Source: Candidatus Levyibacteriota bacterium
GTDB taxonomy: Bacteria; Patescibacteriota; Microgenomatia; Levybacterales; UBA12049
Length of the DNA: 38,649 nt
Assembly: GCA_016186625.1 (NCBI GenBank)
Contig: JACPLG010000016.1
Coordinates: forward strand, 1-38,649
Reading direction: 5' to 3'
The notes under the pieces were generated by a model. That model worked only from the letters and a program-made list of their open reading frames with translations, had not been told where the DNA came from and searched no databases. Within the stretch, counting starts at the first letter, position 1; each line of letters starts with the position of its first letter. Shown here piece by piece: positions 9,687 to 18,538 of the stretch. Both the position numbers and the translations under genes were made by a program.

Positions 9687-10593
9687 CAAATTACCTACAG
9701 TTACAGTAGCAGTTAGCGCGTACAATGAGGAGGGAAACATAAGAGAGTTTCTTAGGTCTGTTCTTGATCAAAAGGAAGAAGGCTTTAAGATAGAGGCAGT
9801 ATGGGTTCATAATGACGGTTCTAGTGATTCTACGGCTCAAATTGTAAGGTCCTTCAAAAATCCCAAAATTAGACTTTTCGACCACAAAAAAAGAGCAGGA
9901 AAGGCAACTTGGCTAAATAGGATATACAAAGATTTAAAGTCCGATTTCCTGGTTCAATCAGACGCTGATGTTATTTTTACGCACAAATATGTAGTTAGAG
10001 ATATGGTTAAGCCGCTAATTGATAATCCAAAAGTCGGAATGACAGGAGGCAGTCCTGAGCCAATCAAAGGCGATACTTTCTGGGAAAAAATCTCAAGAGT
10101 TGCCTTTGAACCATACAAATACTTTCGCTCTGAAGTAAGAGGCGGAGACAATATTTTCTCGGCGGTTGGTCAAATGTTGGCATTTAGAAAAGAGGCAGTC
10201 AAAAAGATAAAAATGCCTGAAGATATGCTTACCAATGATATCTATACTTATTTTTGCTGCCTTACTCTTGGCTACAAATACAAGTATGCCGAATCTGCCA
10301 GGGTAGTATTTCGCGCTCCTCAAAATCTTTCCGATATAATTAAACAAAATGTCAGAAACCAAATAGGATATAAGAGAATGTATGAATTATTTGACCCTAG
10401 GCTTGTTGCAAAGGAATTTGAAATTCCTAAGGCTGAACGGCGCAAAAGGTTAGTTGCCCAAATTATAAAGTATCCTTTACATGCGACAGTTTTTTACTTT
10501 GTCAACAATTACTGCATATTAATAACTTTGTTTACGAAGGTGAAAATAGACGCCAAATGGCCTATGGCAGAAAGCACCAAAAAATTAATATGA
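9676..10593 (+). CDS. GT2 glycosyltransferase (third of three related copies)
   Basis: A 305-residue GT-A enzyme. Its nucleotide-binding start is VTVAVSAYNEEGN, its motifs are NDGSSDST and the DxD QSDADVIF, and the later acidic segment is TNDIYTYF. It follows the same plan and length as the genes at 6299 and 8775, so the three look like a gene family expanded in place. IPAYN has become VSAYN here, a mild divergence. It overlaps the previous GT2 by 11 nt and the following membrane protein by 4 nt (ATGA), so all are one transcription unit. The exact sugar cannot be predicted. Confidence 0.86.
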   Translation: MKNNKLPTVTVAVSAYNEEGNIREFLRSVLDQKEEGFKIEAVWVHNDGSSDSTAQIVRSFKNPKIRLFDHKKRAGKATWLNRIYKDLKSDFLVQSDADVIFTHKYVVRDMVKPLIDNPKVGMTGGSPEPIKGDTFWEKISRVAFEPYKYFRSEVRGGDNIFSAVGQMLAFRKEAVKKIKMPEDMLTNDIYTYFCCLTLGYKYKYAESARVVFRAPQNLSDIIKQNVRNQIGYKRMYELFDPRLVAKEFEIPKAERRKRLVAQIIKYPLHATVFYFVNNYCILITLFTKVKIDAKWPMAESTKKLI

Positions 10594-12209
10594 AAAAAAC
10601 GTTTGTGAAACTATTTATAACCATTTTAATTATTATTTTTTCAATATCTGCGCTGACTTTTTCCATAAAGGGTGCGGGCAGCAATCCTTTGTCTTACCAG
10701 ACAAAAAAAGATACTAGAGTTGGAGGTCCATTTGAAGCTTCCAATAGCTCAGCTCGTTATGCCCTAACCGAGTCAATAGTAAAAAATAAATCTTTGTTTT
10801 TAAACGAGAAACTAGCAAAATTCTCATCCCCTGATGTTGTTGAATATAAAGGAAAGTATTTATCTATTTTTACACCGGGTATTTCATTTATAGGGGTTCC
10901 TTTCTATATGATTGGTGATTTTTTCGGAATTCCCCAACTTTCGGCTTATTACTCAAATATTATCTTTGCGGTAATTAATATTATCCTTATTGCCTTTATT
11001 GTCAAAAGATTAAATCAGAATTTCTACGCAGGGCTTCTTGCCGGATTCGTATTCGCTTTTGCAACAAATGCATTTCCATATGCCCTAACTTACACACAGC
11101 ACATATTAAGCACAACAATAATTTTACTTGCAATTATTACCGCATTAGGCAAAAGATCGGCTTTTAAAAATATATTGTTTGGAGGGTTATTTGGATTAGG
11201 CGTGCTGGTGGACTTTCCTAATGCCTTCCTAATGCTGCCGATAGGAATTTATATACTCTCAAATCATATTACAAAAGAAAGCTTAAAAGAGAAAATAAGC
11301 CTTAAGATAAAACTTTCTATTCTTACTGTCCTAATAGGAATAATTCCATTTGCAGGGGTTTTTGGATGGTACAACTATCAAACAACTGGCTCATTCACCA
11401 AGATAGCACAGTCAATCGGGAGGTCTGATGCTTTTAGTCAAAACCTGCCACCTCATGTCTCCGCAAGCGTACCGGAAGCTATTGTCGAAAAAAAAGAATC
11501 CGGATTTTCTTTACCTTTTAGAACAAGAGCACAGCTAAACGGGTTTTACATACTGCTTGTTAGCAACGAGAGGTCTTGGATTTTCTATAGTCCAATTATT
11601 CTTTTGGGAATATGGGGATTTTGGATTTTATACAAAAAAAATAACAAAAAAAACTTTGCAGTCCTTTCTGCTGGGATCATCTTAATGGATATAGTGCTGT
11701 ATTCAATGTTTGGAGATCCATGGGGAGGCTGGGCTTTTGGGCCACGATATTTGATTCCTGCTGCAGCAATTCTCTCCATAGGAATTGGAGAACTGGTAAA
11801 CAGTTATAAGAAGAATATTTTCTTCTTTATTTTATTTATTGGCCTTTTTGTATACAGTGTTTCTGTAACTACACTCGGCGCGCTAACCACAGTCTCTATA
11901 CCTCCTAAAGTTGAGGCTTTAAACTTACCTTCACATATTCCATATACATATGAATATAATATTCAGCTTTTAAATACCGGATTTTCAGGCTCACTATTTT
12001 ATAATCTATATTTTGAAAGTATTATAAATGCTAAAACATATACCCTCATCATTGCGGGAGCAATTATTACAATGGGTATTCTTCTATATATGCTCGCTAT
12101 TTTTCAAAAAAACATGGTAGCTTCGCCAAGTACTGAATCGAGTCAGAAAACTTCAAGATTATTCAAAATTTTAAGAAGTAAAAATCAGGAGGACAAGGAA
12201 AATGTTTAA
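10590..12209 (+). CDS. Polytopic membrane protein, GT-C glycosyltransferase-like
   Basis: A 539-residue protein with about 11-12 hydrophobic segments. I chose the ATG at 10590, which overlaps the previous stop as ATGA and gives an immediate N-terminal span (KLFITILIIIFSISALTFSI). The first extracytoplasmic loop contains acidic residues (GPFEASNSSARYALTESIV) and KYLSIFTPGISFIGVPFY. That layout resembles GT-C enzymes of the PMT/ArnT (GT39) superfamily, which take sugars from polyprenyl-phosphate donors outside the membrane. No single diagnostic motif is decisive, so another polytopic role such as polymerase or ligase remains possible. It overlaps the next gene by 8 nt and shares the operon with a second, clearer GT39-like protein. 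Confidence 0.65.
   Translation: MKKTFVKLFITILIIIFSISALTFSIKGAGSNPLSYQTKKDTRVGGPFEASNSSARYALTESIVKNKSLFLNEKLAKFSSPDVVEYKGKYLSIFTPGISFIGVPFYMIGDFFGIPQLSAYYSNIIFAVINIILIAFIVKRLNQNFYAGLLAGFVFAFATNAFPYALTYTQHILSTTIILLAIITALGKRSAFKNILFGGLFGLGVLVDFPNAFLMLPIGIYILSNHITKESLKEKISLKIKLSILTVLIGIIPFAGVFGWYNYQTTGSFTKIAQSIGRSDAFSQNLPPHVSASVPEAIVEKKESGFSLPFRTRAQLNGFYILLVSNERSWIFYSPIILLGIWGFWILYKKNNKKNFAVLSAGIILMDIVLYSMFGDPWGGWAFGPRYLIPAAAILSIGIGELVNSYKKNIFFFILFIGLFVYSVSVTTLGALTTVSIPPKVEALNLPSHIPYTYEYNIQLLNTGFSGSLFYNLYFESIINAKTYTLIIAGAIITMGILLYMLAIFQKNMVASPSTESSQKTSRLFKILRSKNQEDKENV
12188..12193 (+). promoter_or_regulatory. Strong Shine-Dalgarno AGGAGG for the GT39-like gene
   Basis: AGGAGG lies 8 nt upstream of the ATG at 12202, inside the 3' end of the preceding gene. 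It decides the start and shows that Shine-Dalgarno initiation coexists with leaderless starts in this genome. Confidence 0.75.
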
Positions 12210-13839
12210 TTTTAGGACTTTGGAATTATCACTGACTATTTCTGAGGATAATAGGCTTTTTAACTTATTTAGAAAGTTAATAAACAAATACATTTCCCAG
12301 ATTATTCTCTTATTCTTAGTATTTTTATCAACTTTTTCATTCCTTATTTACTACCAGAACGGCCTAGGACTCTCCTATAATGATGCTAGGTCCCACTTGG
12401 ATATTGGGAGAAGAGTTGTTGAGGGACTGAAACCGGGACTTGCCCAGCTGGGATCAGTCTGGCTTCCCCTGCCCCATTTTCTTATGATTCCAACAGTCTG
12501 GAATGACTTTATGTGGCATTCGGGGCTCTCAGGAGCCATCCAGTCTATGGCATCTTTTGTGGCAACAGGCGCCATAGTCTATATGTTTCTTAAAAAAATA
12601 GGCGTTTCTGTCCTGGGACGAATTATTGGTGTTCTTATCTTCGCACTTAATCTTAACATCCTATATCTTCAGTCCACCGCCATGACAGAACTTCTGCTCA
12701 TAGCCACCATGACAGCCGGAGTTTATTTTCTTATGCTCTGGAGCAAAGATGAGAAAATTACAAATCTTATATTTTCCGCTTTTTTTGTAATGCTCTCAAC
12801 ACTGGTCCGCTATGACGGCTGGTTTTTACTAGCCTTTGCAGGGCTTCTTATAATAATTGAGACTTTCAGAAAAAGAGGCTACAAAGTGACAGAAGGAACA
12901 ATTGTTTTATTCGGAACTCTTGCAGGGCTTGGAGTTGTGCTTTGGTTCCTGTGGAATCTTGCTATTTTTGGTGATCCCCTTTATTTTATTTACGGACCTT
13001 ATTCCGCGCATGCCCAGCAGACACAGCTTGAAGAAGCAGGAGTGTTGGTGACCAAAGGCGATATTCTTCTTTCAATAAAAATATATATTTACGCGCTTCT
13101 TTATAACTCCAACGCTTTTATTGCAATTATGGGAGCAATTGGAGCATTTGTTTTCTTTATTGATAAAAAAATAAAAACCGTAGTTAAGATTGCCTCAACT
13201 GCTCTTCTTGCGCCTCTTGCCTTTAATATCTTAGCGTTATATCTTGGCCATTCTGTTTTATTTATTCAGGGTCTCTCAGGCGATACATGGTTTAATGTGA
13301 GGTATGGCGTAATGCTTCTTCCCACATTTGCCATATTTATAGGATACCTTGTATATAAACTGGCACATCTGCGATATGTTCTTATTGGACTTACTGCTTT
13401 TGTTTTGTTCTTTTCTTTTGTAAATCAGGACGCAGTAACAATTGATGATGCCAGAGTGGGATCTTCTCAGAAAAATGTCTCGGAAGTCTCGGGCTGGCTT
13501 AGAAGCTATGCACAGGGGGAAGGATTTATACTAATTTCTGCTGCATCCCATGATGCCATAATCTTCTCATCAGGTCATCCTATGAAAAAATTCATACATG
13601 AAGGAACAGGACTTTACTGGGATCATGCAACTACAGCCCCTGACCGCTGGGCACGCTGGATTGTTATGAGGACAAATGATACAAATGATTCAACATTCAA
13701 GCTTATATCCCAAACAAAAGCGTATAAAGAGGGCTGGTACGCTCTTGTGGATTCATATCCTTTTGCAGATATATATGAGCTAAAACCAGAGTATTCTAAA
13801 AATCTAAATACCAAACCCGTTCTTGGAAAGCAAAAATAA
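12202..13839 (+). CDS. GT39/ArnT-like membrane glycosyltransferase
   Basis: A 545-residue polytopic protein. After the first membrane span comes a loop with YNDARSHLDIGRRVV and GLAQLGSVWLPLPH (about 58-90), the acidic first-loop signature of GT-C enzymes that use lipid-phosphate sugars. Roughly ten further spans follow, then a soluble C-terminal domain (about 420-545) that should face outward. The start is supported by an AGGAGG Shine-Dalgarno at 12188-12193, one of the few strong ones in this locus. The gene overlaps the preceding membrane protein by 8 nt. It would glycosylate proteins or glycan at the outer face of the membrane; the acceptor is unknown. It is the last gene of the glycosyltransferase run before a new promoter at 13862. 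Confidence 0.8.
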   Translation: MFNFRTLELSLTISEDNRLFNLFRKLINKYISQIILLFLVFLSTFSFLIYYQNGLGLSYNDARSHLDIGRRVVEGLKPGLAQLGSVWLPLPHFLMIPTVWNDFMWHSGLSGAIQSMASFVATGAIVYMFLKKIGVSVLGRIIGVLIFALNLNILYLQSTAMTELLLIATMTAGVYFLMLWSKDEKITNLIFSAFFVMLSTLVRYDGWFLLAFAGLLIIIETFRKRGYKVTEGTIVLFGTLAGLGVVLWFLWNLAIFGDPLYFIYGPYSAHAQQTQLEEAGVLVTKGDILLSIKIYIYALLYNSNAFIAIMGAIGAFVFFIDKKIKTVVKIASTALLAPLAFNILALYLGHSVLFIQGLSGDTWFNVRYGVMLLPTFAIFIGYLVYKLAHLRYVLIGLTAFVLFFSFVNQDAVTIDDARVGSSQKNVSEVSGWLRSYAQGEGFILISAASHDAIIFSSGHPMKKFIHEGTGLYWDHATTAPDRWARWIVMRTNDTNDSTFKLISQTKAYKEGWYALVDSYPFADIYELKPEYSKNLNTKPVLGKQK

Positions 13840-13861
13840 AAATCCAATTATTTAAAGCCTA

Positions 13862-13890
13862 TTGTTTATTACTATAAGTTATGCTATAAT
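13862..13890 (+). promoter_or_regulatory. Sigma70-type promoter, leaderless, for the SAF-domain dehydrogenase
   Basis: TTGTTT (13862-13867), a 17-nt spacer and TATAAT (13885-13890), with TG one base before the -10 (extended -10). The ATG at 13898 is only 7 nt past the -10, so transcription should begin at or within a base of the start codon. Confidence 0.75.
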
Positions 13891-13897
13891 CCGTAAA

Positions 13898-15178
13898 ATG
13901 TACGATACCACACTTGACAATTTTAAAAATCTTAAGAATCCAATAGATCTCATAGTAGTTGGTCTGGGCTTTATGGGGTTTGGATTCATCTCAGGTGTCA
14001 GATCTGTTCCAAATGTCAGGATTCCCCTGCTTATTTCAAGAAGGCCAAAGGAGTCTGCAAAATATCTCCAAAGAAACGGAATTCCCGCAGTAGTTGAGAA
14101 TGATATTGAAAAAATTAAGCAAAATTCCAAAAACGGAAAAATTTCAGTAAGCAGTGATTTGAATCTAATTTCAGAAATTCCTGCAGATGCAGTTTTTGAA
14201 GTAACAGGCACAGTTGGATACGGCACAGAAGCTGCTGTTAAAGCGATAAAGGCAAAAAAACATCTCATAACCATGAATCCTGAGCTTCAGGCAACAGTGG
14301 GGACAGAGCTTAAAATCCTTGCAGATCAGTATAAAGTAGTAATAACAGACGTTGTGGGAGACCAGCCGGGAAGCTTAACTCGCCTAATCTCTCAGGCAAA
14401 ACTTATGGGCTTTGAGGTACTTCTTGCCGGAAATATGAAGCGTTATCTTGATCTTTATGCAACACAGGAAAAAATGAAACCCTGGGCGGATGACAAAGGA
14501 CTAGCTGTTAGACAAACCACCTCCTTTACAGACGGCACAAAACAGGCAATTGAAATGACTCTTGTGGGAAATTACTACGGCATGGATATTATTCAATCTG
14601 GAATGAAAGGTCCCAGCGTTGAAACAGTACAGGAAGTGCTCCGGCATTTTAACTGGAAAAGTCTTCCAAAAAAAGGCATTGTTGACTATGTAATCGGAAA
14701 ATCACTTTTTCCCGGAATTTTTATTGTTGTAAAACACAAAGATCCTAATCAGAAAAAATATCTAAGATATTTGGGCTTGGGCGAGGGCCCCTTTTATGTC
14801 CTTTTTGAACCGTATCATCTTTGTCATCTGGAAGTAACCCAGACTTTGGCAAAAGTCCTTTTTTCAAATAAAGAAACCATTAATAACTCCGATAACCCGG
14901 GGCTTTTAACAATATCTGTTGCCAAAAGAGACATTAAAAAGGGCGAAGTATTGGACGGAATTGGCGGTGACATGGTTTACGGAGCAATTGAGACAATTGA
15001 AAGAAGCAAAGGGCTTCTTTCCGTGGGTCTGTCTTTTGATTGCGTGGTCAAAAAATCTATCAAAAAAGATGAACAGATAAAGTTATCATCGGTTGAACTA
15101 CCATATAATATGGCAACAAGACTCGCCTTTCCTTCAAAACAAAAGCCTTTTATAACAAAAGAATTTCTAATATCATAA
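13898..15178 (+). CDS. NAD(P)-dependent dehydrogenase with C-terminal SAF domain (COG4091-like predicted homoserine dehydrogenase)
   Basis: A 426-residue protein. An N-terminal Rossmann domain begins VVGLGFMGFGFISG, followed by AVFEVTGTVGYGTEAA and HLITMNPELQATVG, the layout of homoserine-dehydrogenase-like enzymes. A middle catalytic region has GDQPGS and LLAGNMKRYLD, and the C-terminal SAF-like domain has VAKRDIKKGEVLDGIGG. This order is that of the COG4091 family. Some relatives are linked to sugar-acid or tetronate-type branched sugars, so it may make an unusual sugar precursor for the glycan made upstream; that link is inference. I start it at 13898 rather than at an in-frame ATG 36 nt upstream, because the -10 box lies between them. 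It is followed after 4 nt by the DUF4038-like gene. Confidence 0.72.
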   Translation: MYDTTLDNFKNLKNPIDLIVVGLGFMGFGFISGVRSVPNVRIPLLISRRPKESAKYLQRNGIPAVVENDIEKIKQNSKNGKISVSSDLNLISEIPADAVFEVTGTVGYGTEAAVKAIKAKKHLITMNPELQATVGTELKILADQYKVVITDVVGDQPGSLTRLISQAKLMGFEVLLAGNMKRYLDLYATQEKMKPWADDKGLAVRQTTSFTDGTKQAIEMTLVGNYYGMDIIQSGMKGPSVETVQEVLRHFNWKSLPKKGIVDYVIGKSLFPGIFIVVKHKDPNQKKYLRYLGLGEGPFYVLFEPYHLCHLEVTQTLAKVLFSNKETINNSDNPGLLTISVAKRDIKKGEVLDGIGGDMVYGAIETIERSKGLLSVGLSFDCVVKKSIKKDEQIKLSSVELPYNMATRLAFPSKQKPFITKEFLIS

Positions 15179-15182
15179 TTGT

Positions 15183-16577
15183 GTGGATAAAACTTCTAAT
15201 ATTTCCAGTTTAAAACTTTCTCCCGACAAAAAATATATTGTAACTGACAAAAATAAGCCTTTTTTCTGGCTTGCCGATACGTGGTGGTTTGGGGCGACTG
15301 TTAGAATGGCATGGCCGCAGCCGTTTAAAACCATGGTCTTGGACCGCAAAAAAAAAGGTTTTAGTGTTATACAGCTTGTTGTTGGATATCCACCGGAAGT
15401 GGACCTGGACTCGGAAGATACTAAAAATAGCGGCGGATATCCTTTTGATAAAAACGGAGATATTAATAAAAATTATTTTGAAGAAGTAGATAAAAAGATA
15501 AAATTTTTGATAGAAAATGATCTTGTCCCCTGTATTGTCGGCGGATGGGGACACCATATAGATTCTCTGGGAATAAATAAAATCAAAGAGCTGTGGCAGG
15601 AGATTATTAAGAGATACTCCCACTATCCTGTTGTTTTTTGTCTTGCCGGAGAACTGGACCTTTTTGAGTCTAAAAATAAAGCAATGATTTCTGACAAATT
15701 TATTACTGCTCTAGTAAAAAGAGTTCTTAGCCCTCTGCCCAAACCTGTAAAGAAAAAAATACAATCGCCTTTTGTTTCTAATACTTCCTATTACAAAGAA
15801 AGGGATATTTCTAAACTAAGCCCCAGGATAAAAAAATGGAATGAGATAGCAAAGTTTATTACAGAAACCGACACTAATGAAAACCTGATTACAGCTCATA
15901 TTTCTCAGCAAAAAACAGCAGACGATCTTCTTGGCCACCCTAATTGGCTGTCTGTCAACAGCATTCAGTCAGGGCATTCAAAAGACGTTATCCCCTTTAT
16001 GGTTAACTCAATTCTCCACAGTCCTAAAATGATAATTAATATGGAACCCTGGTATGAGGGGATTCTTTCTGATTTTGACGATTATTATCAAAGAGTTGCT
16101 TTCTGGCTGTGTATATTATCAGGTGCCAAGGGACATAGTTACGGCGCACACGGCATCTGGCAAATGGCAGATGGTGATAATTTTATGAAGCACTGGGGAA
16201 AGTCTGACTGGAGAAAGTCTAAAGATTTTTTGGGAGCCATACAGCTTGGAAAATCCAAAGAACTTCTTAAAAAGTATGAATGGTGGAAGCTTTCTCCAAA
16301 TTTTAAAATTATTAACCCGTGCTGGACCAGTGAAAACCCAATGAATCCGGTGGCAGCTGAAATAAAAAACAAGCAAATTATTATTTATTTCCCGGATTTA
16401 AGTCTTAATAAAAAATATGAGCTTACATTTCCTGTAAAAAGGGGCAATTACGAAATTTCATGGATAGATCCAAAATCGATGGAAGAAATAAAAAAGGATA
16501 TATTAAAAGGTAATCGCCTTCTGCCCCCTAAACGAGCTGGTGATAAAGATTTACTATGCATTCTCATTCAAAAATAA
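15183..16577 (+). CDS. Glycoside-hydrolase-like protein (DUF4038, GH140/apiosidase-type)
   Basis: A 464-residue protein that starts at GTG 4 nt after the dehydrogenase. The opening LKLSPDKKYIVTDKNKPFFW with LADTWWFGA, then DRKKKGFSVIQLVVGYPP, matches the DUF4038 TIM-barrel family, whose characterised members hydrolyse apiose side chains. Candidate catalytic acids are the Glu in VVFCLAGEL (about 158) and the one in IINMEPWYEG (about 284). About 80 C-terminal residues form the small beta domain typical of the family. There is no signal peptide, so as read it is cytoplasmic, which is odd for a polysaccharide hydrolase. It may trim intermediates or act with the dehydrogenase on sugar precursors. 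Family confidence is moderate; the substrate is not known. Confidence 0.7.
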   Translation: MDKTSNISSLKLSPDKKYIVTDKNKPFFWLADTWWFGATVRMAWPQPFKTMVLDRKKKGFSVIQLVVGYPPEVDLDSEDTKNSGGYPFDKNGDINKNYFEEVDKKIKFLIENDLVPCIVGGWGHHIDSLGINKIKELWQEIIKRYSHYPVVFCLAGELDLFESKNKAMISDKFITALVKRVLSPLPKPVKKKIQSPFVSNTSYYKERDISKLSPRIKKWNEIAKFITETDTNENLITAHISQQKTADDLLGHPNWLSVNSIQSGHSKDVIPFMVNSILHSPKMIINMEPWYEGILSDFDDYYQRVAFWLCILSGAKGHSYGAHGIWQMADGDNFMKHWGKSDWRKSKDFLGAIQLGKSKELLKKYEWWKLSPNFKIINPCWTSENPMNPVAAEIKNKQIIIYFPDLSLNKKYELTFPVKRGNYEISWIDPKSMEEIKKDILKGNRLLPPKRAGDKDLLCILIQK

Positions 16578-16594
16578 GCTTATGAAAGCCTTAA

Positions 16595-16604
16595 ATGCTA
16601 TAAT
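16595..16604 (+). promoter_or_regulatory. Extended -10 promoter (TGCTATAAT)
   Basis: ATGCTATAAT here is identical to the -10 region at 13881-13890. No good -35 is visible, but TG one base upstream makes an extended -10. It lies 16 nt before the ATG at 16621 and favours that start over the in-frame ATG at 16582. Confidence 0.5.
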
Positions 16605-16620
16605 ACGCAAATTAAATAAT

Positions 16621-17859
16621 ATGTTAAAAAAATTAATCTTATTAATAATTCTTATTGCATCTATTCTGGTATTATCTTTTGTCTTTAAAAAAGAATCTCA
16701 GCTGGTACCTGCCGCTCCGTGGTGGGAGTTTGCCTCAATTGATACCATGAAATACTCAAGGGACATTGCGCGGGAAAAGCTAAATGATTCCTCGTTTAAT
16801 GAGGTAATTGATAGACAAGTCAGGGATATTGCCGGGACTGGCGCAACACACGTTGCTATTGCAACTCCATATGATAGTGAGTTCTACCCTTTTCTTAAAA
16901 AATGGGTGGATGCGGCAAGGAAGCACAATCTAAATATCTGGTTTCGCGGTAATTTCTCCGGATGGGAAGGCTGGTTTGGTTATCCGGATATTTCACGGGA
17001 TGAGCATATTAAAAAAACCGAGGAATTTATCCTAAAAAACAAAAATCTTTTTAAAGACGGGGATGTTTTTACCGCCTGTCCGGAGTGCGAGAACGGAGGA
17101 CCTGGCGATCCAAGGCATAATGGCGATGTTGAAGGACACAGGGAGTTTCTGATTGATGAATACAAAATCACCAAGGCTGCCTTTAAAAAAATGGGAAAAA
17201 ATGTTGCCTCCAACTTTAATTCTATGAATGGGGATGTTGCAAGAATTATTATGAATAAAGAGACTACGCGCTCTCTTGACGGGATTGTAACAATAGACCA
17301 CTATGTCTCAACTCCTGAGAAATTAATAGAAGATGTAAGAAGGATAAGTAGAGCCTCCGGCGGAAAAATTGTTTTGGGTGAGTTTGGGGTACCAATTCCA
17401 GATATTCACGGAAAAATGAGCGAAGAAGAACAAGCAGAGTGGGTTGAAAATGCATTAGGAGAACTAAGAAAGATGCCGGAGGTTGTAGGTATAAATTACT
17501 GGACAAATACCGGAAGCACAACCCAGCTTTGGGATAACAAAGGAGTCCCAAGACTTTCCCAATCCATTCTTACTTCATTTTACAAAGCCCATATAGTTAA
17601 GGTTAGGATCATGGATGAAACAGGATCTATCTTAAGAAACGCAGAGTTGAGTATGGATGGAGCAAGACTTGAAAAGGATGATAATGGCACATTTAACATC
17701 CCTTATTTTGAAGACTCAGATATTATTAGTATAACAGCAGATGGATATTTTCCAAAAGAAGTAAAACTTTCAAAGACAAGTGAACAAGAGGCAGTTCTAA
17801 TTAAGAAAGACCAGGATATCATTTACCAAATACGCAGATTCTCCAAAAATTTGCTTTAA
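16621..17859 (+). CDS. Membrane-anchored glycosidase-like TIM-barrel protein with C-terminal regulatory-like beta domain
   Basis: A 412-residue protein with an N-terminal anchor (LKKLILLIILIASILVLSFV) placing the rest outside the cytoplasm. Residues 35-320 look like a (beta/alpha)8 glycosidase: THVAIATPYDSEF, IWFRGNFSGWEGWFG, FTACPECENGG and the strand-end LGEFGVP. The Glu in CPECENG and the Glu in LGEFG are the best candidates for acid/base and nucleophile, as in clan GH-A. Residues 325-400 (VKVRIMDETGSILRNAELSM) form a carboxypeptidase-regulatory-like beta sandwich. I chose the ATG at 16621 because it gives the cleanest anchor and lies behind an extended -10. It could trim or remodel the surface glycan made by the upstream genes. 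No specific GH family is assigned. Confidence 0.68.
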   Translation: MLKKLILLIILIASILVLSFVFKKESQLVPAAPWWEFASIDTMKYSRDIAREKLNDSSFNEVIDRQVRDIAGTGATHVAIATPYDSEFYPFLKKWVDAARKHNLNIWFRGNFSGWEGWFGYPDISRDEHIKKTEEFILKNKNLFKDGDVFTACPECENGGPGDPRHNGDVEGHREFLIDEYKITKAAFKKMGKNVASNFNSMNGDVARIIMNKETTRSLDGIVTIDHYVSTPEKLIEDVRRISRASGGKIVLGEFGVPIPDIHGKMSEEEQAEWVENALGELRKMPEVVGINYWTNTGSTTQLWDNKGVPRLSQSILTSFYKAHIVKVRIMDETGSILRNAELSMDGARLEKDDNGTFNIPYFEDSDIISITADGYFPKEVKLSKTSEQEAVLIKKDQDIIYQIRRFSKNLL

Positions 17860-17898
17860 GCTCCAACTTTGTTCAATTTAGCGCTATAGGATAGACTA

Positions 17899-17926
17899 TT
17901 GACTTTTATAACAATTATGATATAAT
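17899..17926 (+). promoter_or_regulatory. Strong sigma70-type promoter for the sortase-substrate operon
   Basis: TTGACT (17899-17904), 16-nt spacer, TATAAT (17921-17926); a second TATAAT sits at 17929-17934. The ATG follows at 17971, so this transcript has a leader of about 35-40 nt, unlike most promoters here. Confidence 0.8.
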
Positions 17927-17970
17927 CCTATAATATTTTCACAGGCAGGGTTTGTGACTGAATTTAAATA

Positions 17971-18537
17971 ATGTATAAGCAAAAATTATCCATATTTACT
18001 GCGTCTATAGTAATATTTTTATCGGCTTTTGTCGGCTCTGCAAACGCAACCACAATTCCCACATTTCCGGTTTGTGCCAACCCACAGGGACAAATCACAT
18101 CTTCTTATGAGTCCGGAGTTCACGGAGTTCCCGGAGATACCAACACCTACACTGGCAAGGATACGGTTTATAGCTTAAGCGATACAACATCAACCCAGTG
18201 TCTTTGCACGGACAACGGAGCTGGAATACAAACCAACTGGTGGAAAGCCGGATCTTTGACTCAAGAAGAAATTGACGTATTAATAACTGAGGGCTGGATT
18301 CTTATCCCTGACGGAAGCTCTTGGGGGCTCTTGGAGGGTCCATATTTGGCTAAAAACTCAAGATATGAGTGTGCTGGAAGCGGTGGAACATCGACAAGTA
18401 CAGCCGGCGCAAGTACCACGCAGGCAATTCTTTCTCTTGCTTCAACAGGAAACCTTAAATTTATAGCATCAATTTTTTTGACAGGTTCTGCACTTCTTTT
18501 ATCAGGGGTAGCACTTTCTATTAAAAGGAGGGGTTAA
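17971..18537 (+). CDS. Secreted surface protein with C-terminal LASTG sortase-sorting signal
   Basis: A 188-residue protein with a classical signal peptide (KLSIFTASIVIFLSAFVGSA, likely cleaved after ANA at 24-26). The mature domain holds four cysteines and several Trp/Gly turns (NWWKAG, GSSWGLLEGPYL). A Ser/Thr/Gly-rich linker follows, then LASTG (156-160), a hydrophobic span and a KRRG tail. Signal peptide, LxxTG, membrane span and basic tail form the standard cell-wall sorting signal; LAxTG is the motif preferred by class E sortases. The mature domain is not recognised. It lies 1 nt upstream of a sortase gene in the same operon, so the pair is a dedicated anchoring unit. It has its own strong promoter and is probably well expressed. 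Confidence 0.82.
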   Translation: MYKQKLSIFTASIVIFLSAFVGSANATTIPTFPVCANPQGQITSSYESGVHGVPGDTNTYTGKDTVYSLSDTTSTQCLCTDNGAGIQTNWWKAGSLTQEEIDVLITEGWILIPDGSSWGLLEGPYLAKNSRYECAGSGGTSTSTAGASTTQAILSLASTGNLKFIASIFLTGSALLLSGVALSIKRRG

Positions 18538-18538
18538 A

